From contig NZ_PJBC01000060.1 in assembly GCF_002836515.1 (NCBI RefSeq), positions 62,001-126,000 on the forward strand: DNA of 64,000 nucleotides. Direction: 5' to 3'. Position 1 is the stretch's first letter. Each line of letters starts with the position of its first letter. The notes beneath the pieces were generated by a model. That model did not search any database. It was given only the letters and a program-made list of their open reading frames with translations, and was not told the DNA's origin. This stretch comes from Pseudomonas sp. Choline-02u-1. GTDB lineage: Bacteria; Pseudomonadota; Gammaproteobacteria; Pseudomonadales; Pseudomonadaceae. The position numbers and the translations under genes are program-made. Below, piece by piece: positions 11,682 to 21,466 of this stretch.

Positions 11682-13256
11682 CTACCCCGGATGTGCTGCC
11701 GCCAACAGCTCTTGAGTGTAGGGATGCTGCGGGTTGTCAAACACGTCATGACTGGCGCCACGCTCGACGACCTGACCGTCCTTGATCACGATCATGTCAT
11801 GGGCGAGGGCGCGCACTACCGCCAGATCGTGGCTGATGAACAGGTAAGTCAAGCCGTGTTTCTCCTGCAGGTCACGCAGCAGCGCAACCACCTGTTTCTG
11901 CACGGTGCGGTCGAGCGCGGAAGTCGGTTCATCGAGCAGAATCAGCGCGGGTTTCAGCACCAGCGCCCGGGCGATGGCGATGCGCTGACGCTGGCCACCG
12001 GAGAATTCATGCGGATAACGATGGCGACTCTCGGGGTCCAGGCCGACTTCCTTGAGTACGCGAATCACTTGCTCTTCGCATTCGTCAGCCGTCGACTCGC
12101 CGTGGACTTCCAGGCCTTCACTGATGATCTGCGCCACCGACATGCGCGGGCTGAGGCTGCCGAACGGGTCCTGAAACACCACCTGCATCTGACGCCGCCA
12201 CGGCCGCAGTTGCTTTTGATCAAGACTGTCGAGCGCTTCGCCCTGAAAGCGAATGCTGCCTTCGGAGTCGAGCAAGCGCAGGATCGCCTGACCCAGTGTT
12301 GACTTGCCCGAACCGGACTCGCCAACGATCCCCAGGGTCTTGCCACGCTGAATACTCAAGCTGACCCCATCGACCGCGCGCAAATATTGCTTGCGCTGGA
12401 GCAGTCCGCCACCGACCTGGAAATCAACGCGCAGGTCAGCCACTTCCAGCACGTTTTCACGTTCGTCACGGGGCAGGGCTTCACCTTCCGGTTCCGCGTT
12501 CAACAACACGCAGCTGTAAGGGTGTTTCGGCTCGGTGAACAGGGTTTCGCAGGGTGCCTGCTCGACGATCTCACCAGCCTTCATCACACACACGCGTTGC
12601 GCGATGCTGCGCACCAGATTGAGATCGTGACTGATCAGCAGCAGCGACATGCCGAGTCGCTGTTGCAGGGACTTGAGCAGCACAAGGATCTTGCGTTGCA
12701 CGGTGACATCCAGCGCCGTGGTCGGCTCGTCGGCGATCAACAGCTCCGGCTCACACGCCAACGCCATGGCGATCATCACCCGTTGTCGTTGGCCGCCGGA
12801 CAGTTGATGCGGATAGGCTTTCAACCGTTCCCCGGGCTTCTGAATGCCGACCAGCCCGAGCAGTTCGAGAATGCGCTGCTGCGCTTGTTTGCCGCCGAGG
12901 CCACGGTGCAGCAACAGGGTTTCGCCGATCTGCTTTTCGATGGTGTGCAGCGGATTGAGCGAAGTCATCGGCTCCTGAAAGATCATGGCGATGCGATTGC
13001 CGCGCAGTTCTCGCAAGACCTTCGGATCAGCACCGAGCAGTTCCTGGCCGCGATAGCGAACGCTGCCACGGGTTTGCGCCTCGCTCTCAGGCAGCAACTG
13101 CAGGATCGAATGCGCGGTCACCGATTTCCCCGAACCCGATTCGCCGACCAGTGCCAGGCACTCACCGGGGCGGATATCCAGGCACAGGTCACGCACCACA
13201 GTCTGGCCATGGAAAGCGACATTGAGGTTGCGGATTTCGATCAGATTTTCAGTCAT
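11682..13256 (-). CDS. yejF: ABC transporter, fused double ATPase subunit of the YejABEF peptide importer
   Basis: 524 residues with two complete nucleotide-binding domains in one chain: Walker [11 protein letters not shown] and LSGGQRQRV signature in the first half, [11 protein letters not shown] and FSGGQRQRI in the second. Oligopeptide-type C-terminal extensions follow each domain ([26 protein letters not shown]). It energises import of peptides through YejB and YejE; in enterobacteria this system takes up microcin C-like peptides. ATG 13256 is preferred; a GTG at 13262 is in frame and adds two residues. It begins just after the yejE stop and is the last gene of the operon. Confidence 0.93.
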   Translation of the reverse strand: MTENLIEIRNLNVAFHGQTVVRDLCLDIRPGECLALVGESGSGKSVTAHSILQLLPESEAQTRGSVRYRGQELLGADPKVLRELRGNRIAMIFQEPMTSLNPLHTIEKQIGETLLLHRGLGGKQAQQRILELLGLVGIQKPGERLKAYPHQLSGGQRQRVMIAMALACEPELLIADEPTTALDVTVQRKILVLLKSLQQRLGMSLLLISHDLNLVRSIAQRVCVMKAGEIVEQAPCETLFTEPKHPYSCVLLNAEPEGEALPRDERENVLEVADLRVDFQVGGGLLQRKQYLRAVDGVSLSIQRGKTLGIVGESGSGKSTLGQAILRLLDSEGSIRFQGEALDSLDQKQLRPWRRQMQVVFQDPFGSLSPRMSVAQIISEGLEVHGESTADECEEQVIRVLKEVGLDPESRHRYPHEFSGGQRQRIAIARALVLKPALILLDEPTSALDRTVQKQVVALLRDLQEKHGLTYLFISHDLAVVRALAHDMIVIKDGQVVERGASHDVFDNPQHPYTQELLAAAHPG

Positions 13257-13265
13257 GGTCACGCT

Positions 13266-14288
13266 TCAGGATCGAGGGTCAAAAGCGTCACGTAACGCTT
13301 CACCGATGAATACCAGCAAGGAAAGGATCAGCGCGAGGGTGAAGAACGCGGTCAACCCCAGCCATGGCGCTTGCAGGTTCTGCTTGCCCTGACCGATCAA
13401 CTCGCCCAGCGAAGCGCTGCCGGCCGGCATGCCAAATCCCAGGAAGTCCAGCGCGGTCAGCGTCGAAATGGCCCCGGTCAAAATGAACGGCAGGTAGCTC
13501 AGCGTCGCATTCATTGCGTTGGGCAGGATGTGCCGGAAGATCACCTTGCGGTCAGTCAGGCCCAAGGCGCGTGCGGCTTTGACGTATTCCAGATTGCGCC
13601 CGCGCAGAAATTCGGCGCGCACCACGTCCACCAGCGCCAACCAGGAAAACAGCGCCATGATCCCCAGCAGCCACCAGAAATTCGGCTCGACGAAACCGGA
13701 GAGGATGATCAGCAGATACAGCACCGGCAGCCCTGACCAGACTTCCAGCACGCGCTGTCCGAGCAAATCGACCCAGCCACCGTAATAGCCCTGCAACGCG
13801 CCGGCGGCGATACCGATCAGCGCGCTGACAAAGGTCAGCATCAGGGCAAACAGTATCGAGACCCTCGCACCGAAAATGACCCGCGCCAGTACATCGCGCG
13901 CCTGATCGTCGGTGCCCAGCCAGTTGACTGAGGTCGGAGGGCTCGGTGCGGGTTTGTCCAGATCGTAGTTGGGCGTGTCGTCGCTGAAGGGTATCGGCGG
14001 GAACAGCAACCAGCCGCCGTCCTTGCGGATCAGATTCTGCACATACTCGCTGCGATAATCAGCCTGGAACGGCAATTGCCCGCCGAACTCCTGTTCGGTG
14101 TGACGCTTGAATACCGGGAAGTACCACTGGTCCTGATAGCTGACCACCAGCGGTTTGTCGTTGGCAATCAACTCGCCACCCAACGTCAGCATGAACAGAC
14201 CGATGAACAGCCACAGCGACCACCAGCCGCGCCGGTTTTTCTTGAACCGCTCGAAACGGCGTCGACCCAAAGGCGAGAGCTTGAACAT
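13266..14288 (-). CDS. yejE: ABC transporter permease YejE
   Basis: 340-residue inner-membrane permease of the DppC/OppC type. It has an N-terminal transmembrane helix after a basic start (FERFKKNRRGWWSLWLF), the YejE-specific periplasmic insert (SYQDQWYFPVFKRH), and the BPD-transport segment with the EAA-like loop AARALGLTDRKVIFRHILPNA. It pairs with YejB. Its ATG overlaps the yejB stop (ATGA), so translation is probably coupled. Confidence 0.94.
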   Translation of the reverse strand: MFKLSPLGRRRFERFKKNRRGWWSLWLFIGLFMLTLGGELIANDKPLVVSYQDQWYFPVFKRHTEQEFGGQLPFQADYRSEYVQNLIRKDGGWLLFPPIPFSDDTPNYDLDKPAPSPPTSVNWLGTDDQARDVLARVIFGARVSILFALMLTFVSALIGIAAGALQGYYGGWVDLLGQRVLEVWSGLPVLYLLIILSGFVEPNFWWLLGIMALFSWLALVDVVRAEFLRGRNLEYVKAARALGLTDRKVIFRHILPNAMNATLSYLPFILTGAISTLTALDFLGFGMPAGSASLGELIGQGKQNLQAPWLGLTAFFTLALILSLLVFIGEALRDAFDPRS

Positions 14289-15349
14289 CAGGCATTCCTC
14301 GCGGCGAAGTCGATACGCGGGTCGACGAGGGTGTAGCAGAGGTCGCCGATGAGTTTTATCAGCAGGCCGAACAGCGTGAAGATGAACAGCGAGCCGAACA
14401 CCACTGGGTAGTCCCGCGACACCGCGGCTTCGTAGCTCATGCGTCCGAGGCCATCGAGCGAGAAGATCACTTCGATCAGCAGCGAGCCGGCAAAGAACAC
14501 ACTGATGAAAGCCTGAGGTATCCCCGAAACCACCAACAGCATGGCGTTGCGAAACACGTGTCCGTACAGCACGCGGCGTTCGCTCAAGCCTTTGGCGCGG
14601 GCCGTTACTACGTACTGTCGGGTGATTTCATTGAGGAACGAGTTTTTCGTCAGGATCGTCAGGGTCGCGAAGCCACCGATCACCAATGCAGTGACGGGCA
14701 ACACCAGATGCCAGAAATAGTCGGCGATCTTGCCCAGTGTCGACAGCGATTCGAAATTGTCCGAGACCAGCCCGCGCACCGGAAACCAGTCAAGCGACGT
14801 GCCGCCGGCAAACACCACGATCAGGAACATCGCAAACAGAAACGCGGGCATGGCGTAACCGATGATGATGGCCGTGCTGCTCCAGATGTCGAAATGGCTG
14901 CCGTGGTGCACAGCCTTGCGGATGCCCAGCGGGATCGACACCAGATAAGTGATCAGCGTCGCCCACAGCCCGAGGGAAATGGTCACCGGCATCTTTTCCA
15001 GAATCAGGTCAGTGACCGTTGCACCACGAAAGAAGCTCTTGCCGAAATCCAGCTGCGCGTAATTCTTCAGCATCAGCCACAGCCGTTCGTGGGCCGGCTT
15101 GTCGAAGCCGTACTGTTTTTCGATGTCTTTGATCAGTTGCGGGTCCAGGCCCCGGCTGGCCCGCGAAGCGTTACTTGACGTCTCGCTGGCGCCACCGCCG
15201 ACACTGGCGCCGCCGATCCCTTGCAGATGGGCGATGGCTTGTTCCACTGGCCCGCCGGGCGCGGCCTGAACGATCACGAAATTGACCAGCAGGATAATCA
15301 CCAGCGTCGGAATGATCAGCAGCAGCCGCCGCAGTGTGTAACCCCACAT
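14288..15349 (-). CDS. yejB: ABC transporter permease YejB
   Basis: 353-residue permease of the DppB/OppB type with about six transmembrane helices. The N-terminal helix ([20 protein letters not shown]) is followed by a periplasmic region and the EAA loop [21 protein letters not shown] that contacts the ATPase. It forms the channel with YejE. Both ends overlap neighbours by ATGA, upstream with yejA and downstream with yejE. Confidence 0.94.
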   Translation of the reverse strand: MWGYTLRRLLLIIPTLVIILLVNFVIVQAAPGGPVEQAIAHLQGIGGASVGGGASETSSNASRASRGLDPQLIKDIEKQYGFDKPAHERLWLMLKNYAQLDFGKSFFRGATVTDLILEKMPVTISLGLWATLITYLVSIPLGIRKAVHHGSHFDIWSSTAIIIGYAMPAFLFAMFLIVVFAGGTSLDWFPVRGLVSDNFESLSTLGKIADYFWHLVLPVTALVIGGFATLTILTKNSFLNEITRQYVVTARAKGLSERRVLYGHVFRNAMLLVVSGIPQAFISVFFAGSLLIEVIFSLDGLGRMSYEAAVSRDYPVVFGSLFIFTLFGLLIKLIGDLCYTLVDPRIDFAARNA

Positions 15350-17217
15350 CAGTGCGGTCCTCCGGGTCTGCTGCGACTGATTTTCTCAGCGGTCATTTGT
15401 TGATTGGTCAGCGGCGTTCGACTGATTTCCCACCAGCTCTCGATGGCTTCGTCATTGCTTGCCTGCACCGTGGGGATGCCGAAGCGATTCCACCACACGG
15501 TCGAGGTGCCCGGCGGGTAATAATTGGGAATCCAGTAGTAATTCCATTGCAGCACCCGGTCCAGCGCATGGGCGTAATGCAACATGTCCGACTGGGTCGA
15601 GGCGCGGATCAGTCCGTTTATCAAGGTATCGACCGCCGGGTTTTTCAACACCATGTAGTTGTTCGCGCCCGGGTCATTGGCCGCTGCCGAGCCGAAATAG
15701 TTGAGCAACTCGCCGCCCGGAGAAGTGGTAACGGGATAGCCGGTGACGATCATGTCGTAGTCGCGACTCATCAGGCGATTGACGTATTGCGAGGCGTCGA
15801 TGCGACGGATATTCAGCTCGATGCCGATCTGCTTCAGCGTGCGCTTGTATGGCAACAGCAGGCGGTCCATGCCGTTCTGGCTGACCAGAAAAGTGAAGCT
15901 CAGCGGCTCGCCGGCGCTGTTGACCAATTGGTCACCATCCGGTTTCCAGCCGGCCTGCTCGAGCAGTTGCAGGGCTTGCAACTGCTTGTCACGGATGATG
16001 CCGCTGCCGTCGGTCTTCGGCGCCTCGAAGACTTTACTGAACACTTCCTCAGGCACCTGACCGCGCAGCGGTTCAAGGATTTTCAATTCCTGCGCATCGG
16101 GCAACTGCCGGGCGGCGAGATCGGTGTTGGAAAAGTAACTTTGCTGGCGGATATAAACGTTGCGCATCATCTGCCGGTTGCTCCATTCGAAATCCCAGAG
16201 CATCGCCAGTGCCTGGCGTACCCGGCGGTCCTGGAATATCGGCTTTTGCAGATTGAACACGAAACCCTGGGCCGACTGCGGCGCTTCAGTGGCCAGGTGG
16301 GCTTTTTGCAAGCGGCCATCGCTGAGGGCGGGGCTGTCATAGCCGATCGAGTAGCCGGTCGCGGAGAACTCCCGGTTGTAGTCGTAGGCGCCGCCACGCA
16401 GCACCTGACGCGCGACGTCGGTGTCGCCGAAGTACTCGATGCTGAAATGATCGAAGTTATACAAGCCGCGACTGACCGGCAGATCCTTGCCCCACCAGTC
16501 GCCATTGCGTTCGAAAGTGATGCTGCGCCCGGAATCGACCTTGCCAACCCGGTACGGTCCGCTGCCCAGCGGCGGTTCATAACCACCGCCGCTGGCGAAA
16601 TCGCGGCTCTTCCACCAGTGTTCGGGGAACACCGGCAGGGTCGCGATATCCAGCGGCAACGTGCGGTTTTCGTTGCTTTTGAAGTCAAAGCGCACGGTCA
16701 GCGGGGCCTCGACCTCGACGCCTTTGACGTCGGCGAACTGCGTGCGATAACGCAGGCTGCCCTGGGTCATCAGCAAGTTGAAGGTGTAGCGAACGTCTTC
16801 GGCAGTAATCGGTTTGCCATCGGCAAAGCGTGCCTTGGGATTGATAAAGAAACGCAGCGACAGGCCGTCGTCCGAACGTTCCATCTTCTGCGCGACCAGA
16901 CCATAGACGGTGTAAGGCTCGTCCAGCGAGCGCTGCGCCAATGGCGAATACAGCATGCCGTCGATCTGCGTTACGCCGATGCCTTTGTCTATATAAGGCA
17001 GCAAATGGTCGAAGTGACCGATTTCGATCGCCGATCGACGCATTGTTCCGCCCTTTGGCGCTTGCGGATTGGTGTAGTCGAAGTGGCTGAAACCGGCGGG
17101 GTACCTGGCCGGTTCGCCGTAGACGGTCAGTGCGTGTTGCGGCGCAGCGGTCACACCTGCGGCACCCGTGAGCAGGGCGAGGGCGGTGAGCATCAGTGTG
17201 GGAAAAACCAGTCGCAT
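15349..17217 (-). CDS. yejA: Periplasmic peptide-binding protein YejA
   Basis: 622 residues, family 5 extracellular solute-binding protein (SBP_bac_5), long as usual for YejA. A Sec signal peptide ([26 protein letters not shown]) precedes the mature protein, which starts around [27 protein letters not shown] 17217 is chosen because it gives a normal signal peptide and has an AAGG ribosome site 8 nt upstream. It binds peptides in the periplasm for YejBEF. First gene of the operon yejABEF. Confidence 0.94.
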   Translation of the reverse strand: MRLVFPTLMLTALALLTGAAGVTAAPQHALTVYGEPARYPAGFSHFDYTNPQAPKGGTMRRSAIEIGHFDHLLPYIDKGIGVTQIDGMLYSPLAQRSLDEPYTVYGLVAQKMERSDDGLSLRFFINPKARFADGKPITAEDVRYTFNLLMTQGSLRYRTQFADVKGVEVEAPLTVRFDFKSNENRTLPLDIATLPVFPEHWWKSRDFASGGGYEPPLGSGPYRVGKVDSGRSITFERNGDWWGKDLPVSRGLYNFDHFSIEYFGDTDVARQVLRGGAYDYNREFSATGYSIGYDSPALSDGRLQKAHLATEAPQSAQGFVFNLQKPIFQDRRVRQALAMLWDFEWSNRQMMRNVYIRQQSYFSNTDLAARQLPDAQELKILEPLRGQVPEEVFSKVFEAPKTDGSGIIRDKQLQALQLLEQAGWKPDGDQLVNSAGEPLSFTFLVSQNGMDRLLLPYKRTLKQIGIELNIRRIDASQYVNRLMSRDYDMIVTGYPVTTSPGGELLNYFGSAAANDPGANNYMVLKNPAVDTLINGLIRASTQSDMLHYAHALDRVLQWNYYWIPNYYPPGTSTVWWNRFGIPTVQASNDEAIESWWEISRTPLTNQQMTAEKISRSRPGGPH

Positions 17218-17299
17218 CGTCAGCCTTGGAACGGAAATCGATAAGCGCAAGTTGTACGCGAGCGGCGCGCCACTCGCCAGCCGTATGTTTTACTGAAAC

Positions 17300-17329
17300 A
17301 CAACGGCCCACCAGAAGGCGGGCCGTTGT
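17300..17329 (-). terminator. Hairpin downstream of the second parvulin gene
   Basis: ACAACGGCCC / GGGCCGTTGT with additional inner GC pairs and a short AGAA-centred loop, 18 nt after the parvulin stop on the minus strand. It is followed by a moderately T-rich stretch (GTTTCAGTAAAAC). Probable factor-independent terminator separating the parvulin gene from yejA. Confidence 0.65.
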
Positions 17330-17347
17330 CAGCAATCGGACGAGGAA

Positions 17348-17629
17348 TCAGTCCTGACGGCTGGTGACTTCCAGAAGGTGATAACCGAACTGGGTCTTTA
17401 CCGGGCCTTGCACGACGTTGATCGGCGCGCTGAAGACCACGGTGTCGAATTCCTTGACCATCTGGCCAGGGCCGAACGAACCCAGATCACCACCCTGACG
17501 GCTGGATGGGCAGGTGGAGTTGGTTTTGGCGACTTCGGCGAAATCGGCACCGGCTTCGATCTGAGCCTTGAGTTCGTTGCACTTGTCTTCGCTGGAAACC
17601 AGGATGTGGCGGGCAGTGGCTTTAGCCAT
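17348..17629 (-). CDS. ppiC: Peptidyl-prolyl cis-trans isomerase, single-domain parvulin (PpiC type)
   Basis: 93 residues, the exact length of E. coli PpiC, without signal peptide. Features: ATARHILVSS at the N-terminus, NSTCPSSRQGGDLGSFGPGQMV with the conserved Cys, and FGYHLLEV. It isomerises prolyl bonds in the cytoplasm. ATG 17629 has a GGAG site just upstream, so the longer frame to 17728 is not used. It is the closer PpiC orthologue of the two parvulins in this window (the other is at 1629-1904). Confidence 0.94.
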   Translation of the reverse strand: MAKATARHILVSSEDKCNELKAQIEAGADFAEVAKTNSTCPSSRQGGDLGSFGPGQMVKEFDTVVFSAPINVVQGPVKTQFGYHLLEVTSRQD

Positions 17630-17724
17630 GGGGAATTCTCCGAACTGTTTCAATAAAAGGTGGAGCCTACCGGAATCAGTGGGCGAATTCTCGGCAAAGT
17701 TCCATTGTGAGTTGCTGACTCCAT

Positions 17725-18594
17725 TCAAAGATCCGCCGCACGCAGGCGCCGGGCATGCTCGACGTACAGCTCGATCGGATCCGCTGAAGACGGGTTGATG
17801 CCCGCGCTGCGTCGCAGGCTGGCCAGATGATCCATCGGATAATCGGAGCGGATCACTTGGCCGAGATGGCTGCTGAAGCGTCCGACGAAACCGTCATTCT
17901 GCTGGGCTTCGGTGGTGAAATATTGCGACAGCACCCGGCAGATGGCTTCAACCGGATCCAACGCAGGCAGCTTGGATTGCGCTACAACCCCGCTCCACGA
18001 GTAATAACGCACGCCGTTGACTTGCTCAGGGCCGTGGCCGCCCCAGGTTTGTGGCAATCCCTGCGGAAACTTGTCGTTGAATTGACCGACGCCGAGGGTC
18101 GTCAGCGCGTTGAGTGCGGCCAACGCATTTTGCGGCAGTGCCACGTTGCCACTGAGCAGCGATAACAGATCAGCAAATTGCGTCGCCACGTTTTGTGCGA
18201 CGGCTTCGGGAAGCTTGCCTGGGATCAAAGCCTTGCGCAGGAAGTCGGCAAGCTCCGAACCGTGGTTCGGGCCACTGACGGAGGTGACTGAAGCGACGAC
18301 GTCTGGTGCAAGCGCCGCCGCATAGCGCGCAGCGAGTGCGCCCTGACTGTGTCCTATGAGGTTGACTTTCTTCGCACCTGTGCCTCGCAGCACACAGGCA
18401 ATCTGAGACAGCAATTGCTCACCCCTTGTTTCATTATCGTGGGTGGCCGAAAGGTGTGGAACAAACAAACGACATCCGGACGCTTTGAGTGCGGTCTTGA
18501 CGTCATGGAACAGCTCGAAATGACCGATACGCTCGAACCCGAACAGACCGTGGATCAACAGGATTGGATAACGAGTTGTAGCATTCCGTTGCAT
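17725..18594 (-). CDS. Family I.1-type lipase (triacylglycerol lipase) without signal peptide
   Basis: 290-residue alpha/beta hydrolase resembling Pseudomonas/Burkholderia class I lipases. YPILLIHGLFGF carries the oxyanion region, GHSQG (81-85) holds nucleophile Ser83, DGFVG the acidic residue and SSHLGQVIR the catalytic His; the end IELYVEHARRLRAADL is also lipase-like. No Sec signal is visible from any reasonable start, and no lif foldase is adjacent, unlike true secreted I.1 lipases. ATG 18594 has an AAAGGTAAG ribosome site; ATG codons at 18621 and 18654 are in frame. It could be an intracellular esterase/lipase. It lies upstream of ppiC on the same strand. Confidence 0.82.
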   Translation of the reverse strand: MQRNATTRYPILLIHGLFGFERIGHFELFHDVKTALKASGCRLFVPHLSATHDNETRGEQLLSQIACVLRGTGAKKVNLIGHSQGALAARYAAALAPDVVASVTSVSGPNHGSELADFLRKALIPGKLPEAVAQNVATQFADLLSLLSGNVALPQNALAALNALTTLGVGQFNDKFPQGLPQTWGGHGPEQVNGVRYYSWSGVVAQSKLPALDPVEAICRVLSQYFTTEAQQNDGFVGRFSSHLGQVIRSDYPMDHLASLRRSAGINPSSADPIELYVEHARRLRAADL

Positions 18595-18928
18595 GTTCTT
18601 ACCTTTTTCGTAGAAGTTCATGGGGAAATCACCGAGCCACTCTAAAACACTCATCTCGTTGAAGAAGTACGAAGAGGCTTCACGTTGCGTTTGAAAAGGG
18701 ATTAATAGGCGTACGAAATTTCCTAGAGCTGTGAAATCCGAATCGGAAGTTCGCTGGGTCGTTTGTCGTCATAACAGTGTGAACTCCCCATTTGCCTACC
18801 TTGCGAGTAGCGGTTACGCCGTCGTCGCGGTGCATTCGGCTGACATCCGGAACATTCAAAGAAGTGCTCAATGTAGGCGTCAGTGTCGTCATTCAGGACG
18901 GCACGTTGTCCAGGGAGTGGAGACGAAA

Positions 18929-20008
18929 ATGAATAGCCATGAAGTCGAGTTTTGCTGGCGGATACGACAGCTCGCGGTTACCGAAGCGTCTGTCGAGCCT
19001 CTGGTTGCGCCGATGATTGACGGGTTGGAGGGCAGCGTGCTGGAGCCTTCGCTGGTCAGGGCCGTCGTTCGCATTTCTCCTTACGCCAACATGAGCAGTG
19101 GCGATCAGCTCGTTCTGTACTGGGAGGGGCTGGATATCGAAGGCTTTGCGTATCAATACGAAAGTGTTCGATTCATCAGCCAGGCCCAGGTTGGCAAAGA
19201 CGTTATCTTCGTCATCAAGGGCATGCATATAGCTGCGCTGGAGGGTGGCTCGCTTGAGGTTTACTGCACGCTCCAAACCGCGCTCGCACCCAAGGCAGTC
19301 GAATCAGCACGCCTGCAACTGTCGGTGGGCGATGTCCGTACGCAACTGTTGGCGCCGCTTATAGAAAACTCGGTAAACGGAGCGCTGGATCCGCCACGAG
19401 TGGTCGAGGGCACCCTGGTGACCCTGCAGCCTTACGCGAGAATGTCGGCGGGCGACCGGGTAATGTTGTCGTGGCACGGAGACACCTCACCCGAGATCTT
19501 TACCGACTCGTTGAACGTGGAGGCCTACGCCGTCGCGCAAAGCCTGTCATTCTGGGTGCCGGGCAGTTACATCGAAGCGCATCGTGGTGGCGAGGTGGTT
19601 GTCGCCTACCGTGTCGAACCACGCTCTGGAACGGTTCGAATTTCGGAACCTGCGACGATTTACATCGGGCCGACCGTGCGTGGGCAACTGGCTGCGCCGG
19701 ATGTCGTTGAGGCGGTTGAAAACGTGTTGTCAGTAAAGGATTCGGTTGACGGCGTTTCCATCCTCATCGAAGAAGCGCACGTGCAGGAGCAGGAACTGGT
19801 CTATCTCAAGTGTGACGGTGAGTTCTTCAGTCACCGGGATGATCTTGAAATCACCCGGGAGATGGCCGGGCAGCCGGTGAGTTTCATTGTTCCCCATCGG
19901 TTCTGGCGTGAGCACCACGGCACGACGGTGGAGATCGGCTACACGATTGAGCGACTGGATGACGTCAGTCAACTTTCGGCGGTAAGACGCATCAGCGTAG
20001 AGGCATAG
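18929..20008 (+). CDS. Protein of three tandem ~107-residue beta-rich repeats, function unknown
   Basis: 359 residues, not recognised as a named family. Three related units can be seen at about 25-134, 141-248 and 255-359. Each starts with a proline-containing LxAPxI/V...V.. turn and continues with a GD.(L/V).L.W.G-like strand, as in 'PYANMSSGDQLVLYWEG' and 'PYARMSAGDRVMLSWHG'. The third copy is more divergent. The pattern resembles immunoglobulin-like modules found in multiples in large Pseudomonas surface or insecticidal-type proteins, but here they stand alone without signal peptide or membrane segment. ATG 18929 has a strong GGAGTGGAG ribosome site. The neighbours (lipase, DAHP synthase) give no clue to its role. 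Confidence 0.8.
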   Translation: MNSHEVEFCWRIRQLAVTEASVEPLVAPMIDGLEGSVLEPSLVRAVVRISPYANMSSGDQLVLYWEGLDIEGFAYQYESVRFISQAQVGKDVIFVIKGMHIAALEGGSLEVYCTLQTALAPKAVESARLQLSVGDVRTQLLAPLIENSVNGALDPPRVVEGTLVTLQPYARMSAGDRVMLSWHGDTSPEIFTDSLNVEAYAVAQSLSFWVPGSYIEAHRGGEVVVAYRVEPRSGTVRISEPATIYIGPTVRGQLAAPDVVEAVENVLSVKDSVDGVSILIEEAHVQEQELVYLKCDGEFFSHRDDLEITREMAGQPVSFIVPHRFWREHHGTTVEIGYTIERLDDVSQLSAVRRISVEA

Positions 20009-20060
20009 CCTTTTAGAATCAGCCCTCCACGCCCTGTATGAGCGGGAGGGCGGCATGTGC

Positions 20061-21134
20061 TCAGTTTCTGACGTGAGCCAGGCGCCGCGCGGCGTCTGTC
20101 AGCAACTGTTCGGTAGCGCCGAAGCCGAGACAGCCATCGGTGATCGATACACCGTAGCGTAGAGACGAGCTCAGCGACTGACAGCCTTCGAACAGGTGAG
20201 ACTCCAGCATCATGCCAATCAGCGAATGGTTGCCTCGCAAACGTTGTTCGAGCACATCGTTGAACACCGCTGGCTGACGCAGTGGATCCTTGCCGCTGTT
20301 GGCATGGCTGCAGTCGACCATGATCCGGTTGGGGATCTTTAGTCGGCTGAGTTCGGCGCTGATTTTGGCTACGCTGGTTGCATCGTGGTTTGGCCCTTGA
20401 TGACCACCGCGCAGCACGATGTGTGTGTCCGCGTTGCCGGCAGTCTGCACAATCGCCGGATGCCCTTGGCTGTCCACGCCGAAGTGCCGATGAGGGTGGG
20501 CTGCCGAGCGCATGGCGTCGACAGCAACGGCGGCGCCGCCATCGGTGCCGTTCTTGAAGCCCACCGGCATGTTCAAGCCACTGGCCATTTCGCGGTGGAT
20601 TTGCGATTCGGTGGTGCGGGCGCCAATGGCCACCCAGCTCAAAAGGTCATCGAAGTAATTGGCAGCCATGGGTTGTAGCAGTTCGGTGGCGATCGGTAGT
20701 CCGAGCTGGATCATTTGCAGCATCAATTCGCGGGAAAGCGTGAGGCCGGCAGCCATGTCGTCAGTGCCGTCCAGATGCGGATCGTAGGCCAGGCCTTTCC
20801 AGCCCACTGTCGTACGAGGCTTTTCGACGTAGGCGCGCATGACCAGCAGCATTTCACTGCTCACATCCTCGGCCAGGTGCGCGAGTTTGCTGGCATATTC
20901 GAGTGCCGATTGCGGATCATGGATGGAGCAGGGGCCAACGATGACCAGCAGGCGTGGGTCTTGACCGTTGAGGATGGCGCGCACCGCCTGGCGATGGGCA
21001 TTGACTTGCTGAAGCAGGGAATGACCGAGCGGTAATTGCTGTTTGAGCTGCAGCGAGCTGGGCAGACGCAGGGTCAACGCTTCGTTGGCAGAATCGAGGG
21101 TGGACAGCGGCAAAGCGGAAGCGGAGGAGTTCAT
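20061..21134 (-). CDS. 3-deoxy-7-phosphoheptulonate (DAHP) synthase, type I
   Basis: 357 residues, class I-alpha DAHP synthase of the AroF/AroG/AroH group. It condenses phosphoenolpyruvate and erythrose 4-phosphate, the first step of the shikimate pathway. Visible signatures: LVIVGPCSIHD, MRAYVEKPRTTVGWKGL, ATELLQP, SWVAIGARTTESQ, GFKNGTDG, HIVLRGG and VDCSHANSGK. The start at ATG 21134 has an AGGAAG site; the frame runs further upstream without homology. The long leader (21135-21595) encodes an aromatic-rich peptide followed by a terminator and a second Tyr-rich small ORF, which indicates control by aromatic amino acid supply through attenuation. The feedback specificity (Tyr, Phe or Trp) cannot be read by eye. 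Confidence 0.95.
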   Translation of the reverse strand: MNSSASALPLSTLDSANEALTLRLPSSLQLKQQLPLGHSLLQQVNAHRQAVRAILNGQDPRLLVIVGPCSIHDPQSALEYASKLAHLAEDVSSEMLLVMRAYVEKPRTTVGWKGLAYDPHLDGTDDMAAGLTLSRELMLQMIQLGLPIATELLQPMAANYFDDLLSWVAIGARTTESQIHREMASGLNMPVGFKNGTDGGAAVAVDAMRSAAHPHRHFGVDSQGHPAIVQTAGNADTHIVLRGGHQGPNHDATSVAKISAELSRLKIPNRIMVDCSHANSGKDPLRQPAVFNDVLEQRLRGNHSLIGMMLESHLFEGCQSLSSSLRYGVSITDGCLGFGATEQLLTDAARRLAHVRN

Positions 21135-21181
21135 ATTCGTTCTTCCTGGGCGGATGGCGGGTATTTCCCGCTCGCTCGGCC

Positions 21182-21334
21182 CTACTGGGGTGTTCGACAA
21201 ATGGCCGTACTGGCTGGGCGCGTATGTTTGCCACCTGTAGGTGACCGATCGGAGGCGGCAGGCTGTCCCGAGCGGAAGCTGGTAAATCGCCAGGCGCTAA
21301 AGCTGTCGTAACGGTAATAAGTGGCGTAGTTCAT
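21182..21334 (-). CDS. Small Tyr-rich ORF in the DAHP synthase leader (second leader peptide)
   Basis: 50 codons from ATG 21334 to TAG, with a textbook TGAGGA ribosome site 7 nt upstream. Four of the first nine residues are Tyr (MNYATYYRY), followed by Phe12, Trp15, Phe17 and Phe20; the remaining 30 residues are unremarkable. It lies between the intrinsic terminator at 21390-21419 and the DAHP synthase start, ending 47 nt before it. A small hairpin (GCGGG-N5-CCCGC, 21157-21171) stands between this ORF and the ribosome site of the synthase gene. A ribosome-stalling role in control of the synthase is inferred from composition and position. Confidence 0.6.
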   Translation of the reverse strand: MNYATYYRYDSFSAWRFTSFRSGQPAASDRSPTGGKHTRPASTAICRTPQ

Positions 21335-21389
21335 GATGTATTCCTCAAAGTGTGGTGTGATGCTGAAAGTTGTGGGCCTGAAAAAACAA

Positions 21390-21419
21390 AACCCCCGGTC
21401 GGGAGGCCGACCGGGGGTT
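21390..21419 (-). terminator. Attenuator (intrinsic terminator) of the DAHP synthase leader
   Basis: A perfect 13-bp GC-rich stem (AACCCCCGGTCGG and complement) with a GAGG/CCTC loop, followed on the minus strand by TTTGTTTTTT at 21381-21390. It lies after the stop codon of the aromatic leader peptide (21467-21595) and upstream of the synthase, the standard place for a transcription attenuator. Confidence 0.88.
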
Positions 21420-21466
21420 GAGAAATCTCTGGTAGGCGACCCGTTATCATGGGCGCCGTTTGGGTA

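Noticed and set aside
15334-17244. Very long open frame antisense to yejA
   Set aside because: Codon-bias shadow of the high-GC yejA gene. The sense strand has a full signal peptide and family motifs.
18680-18892. Minus-strand small frame upstream of the lipase
   Set aside because: No convincing ribosome site and no recognisable sequence.
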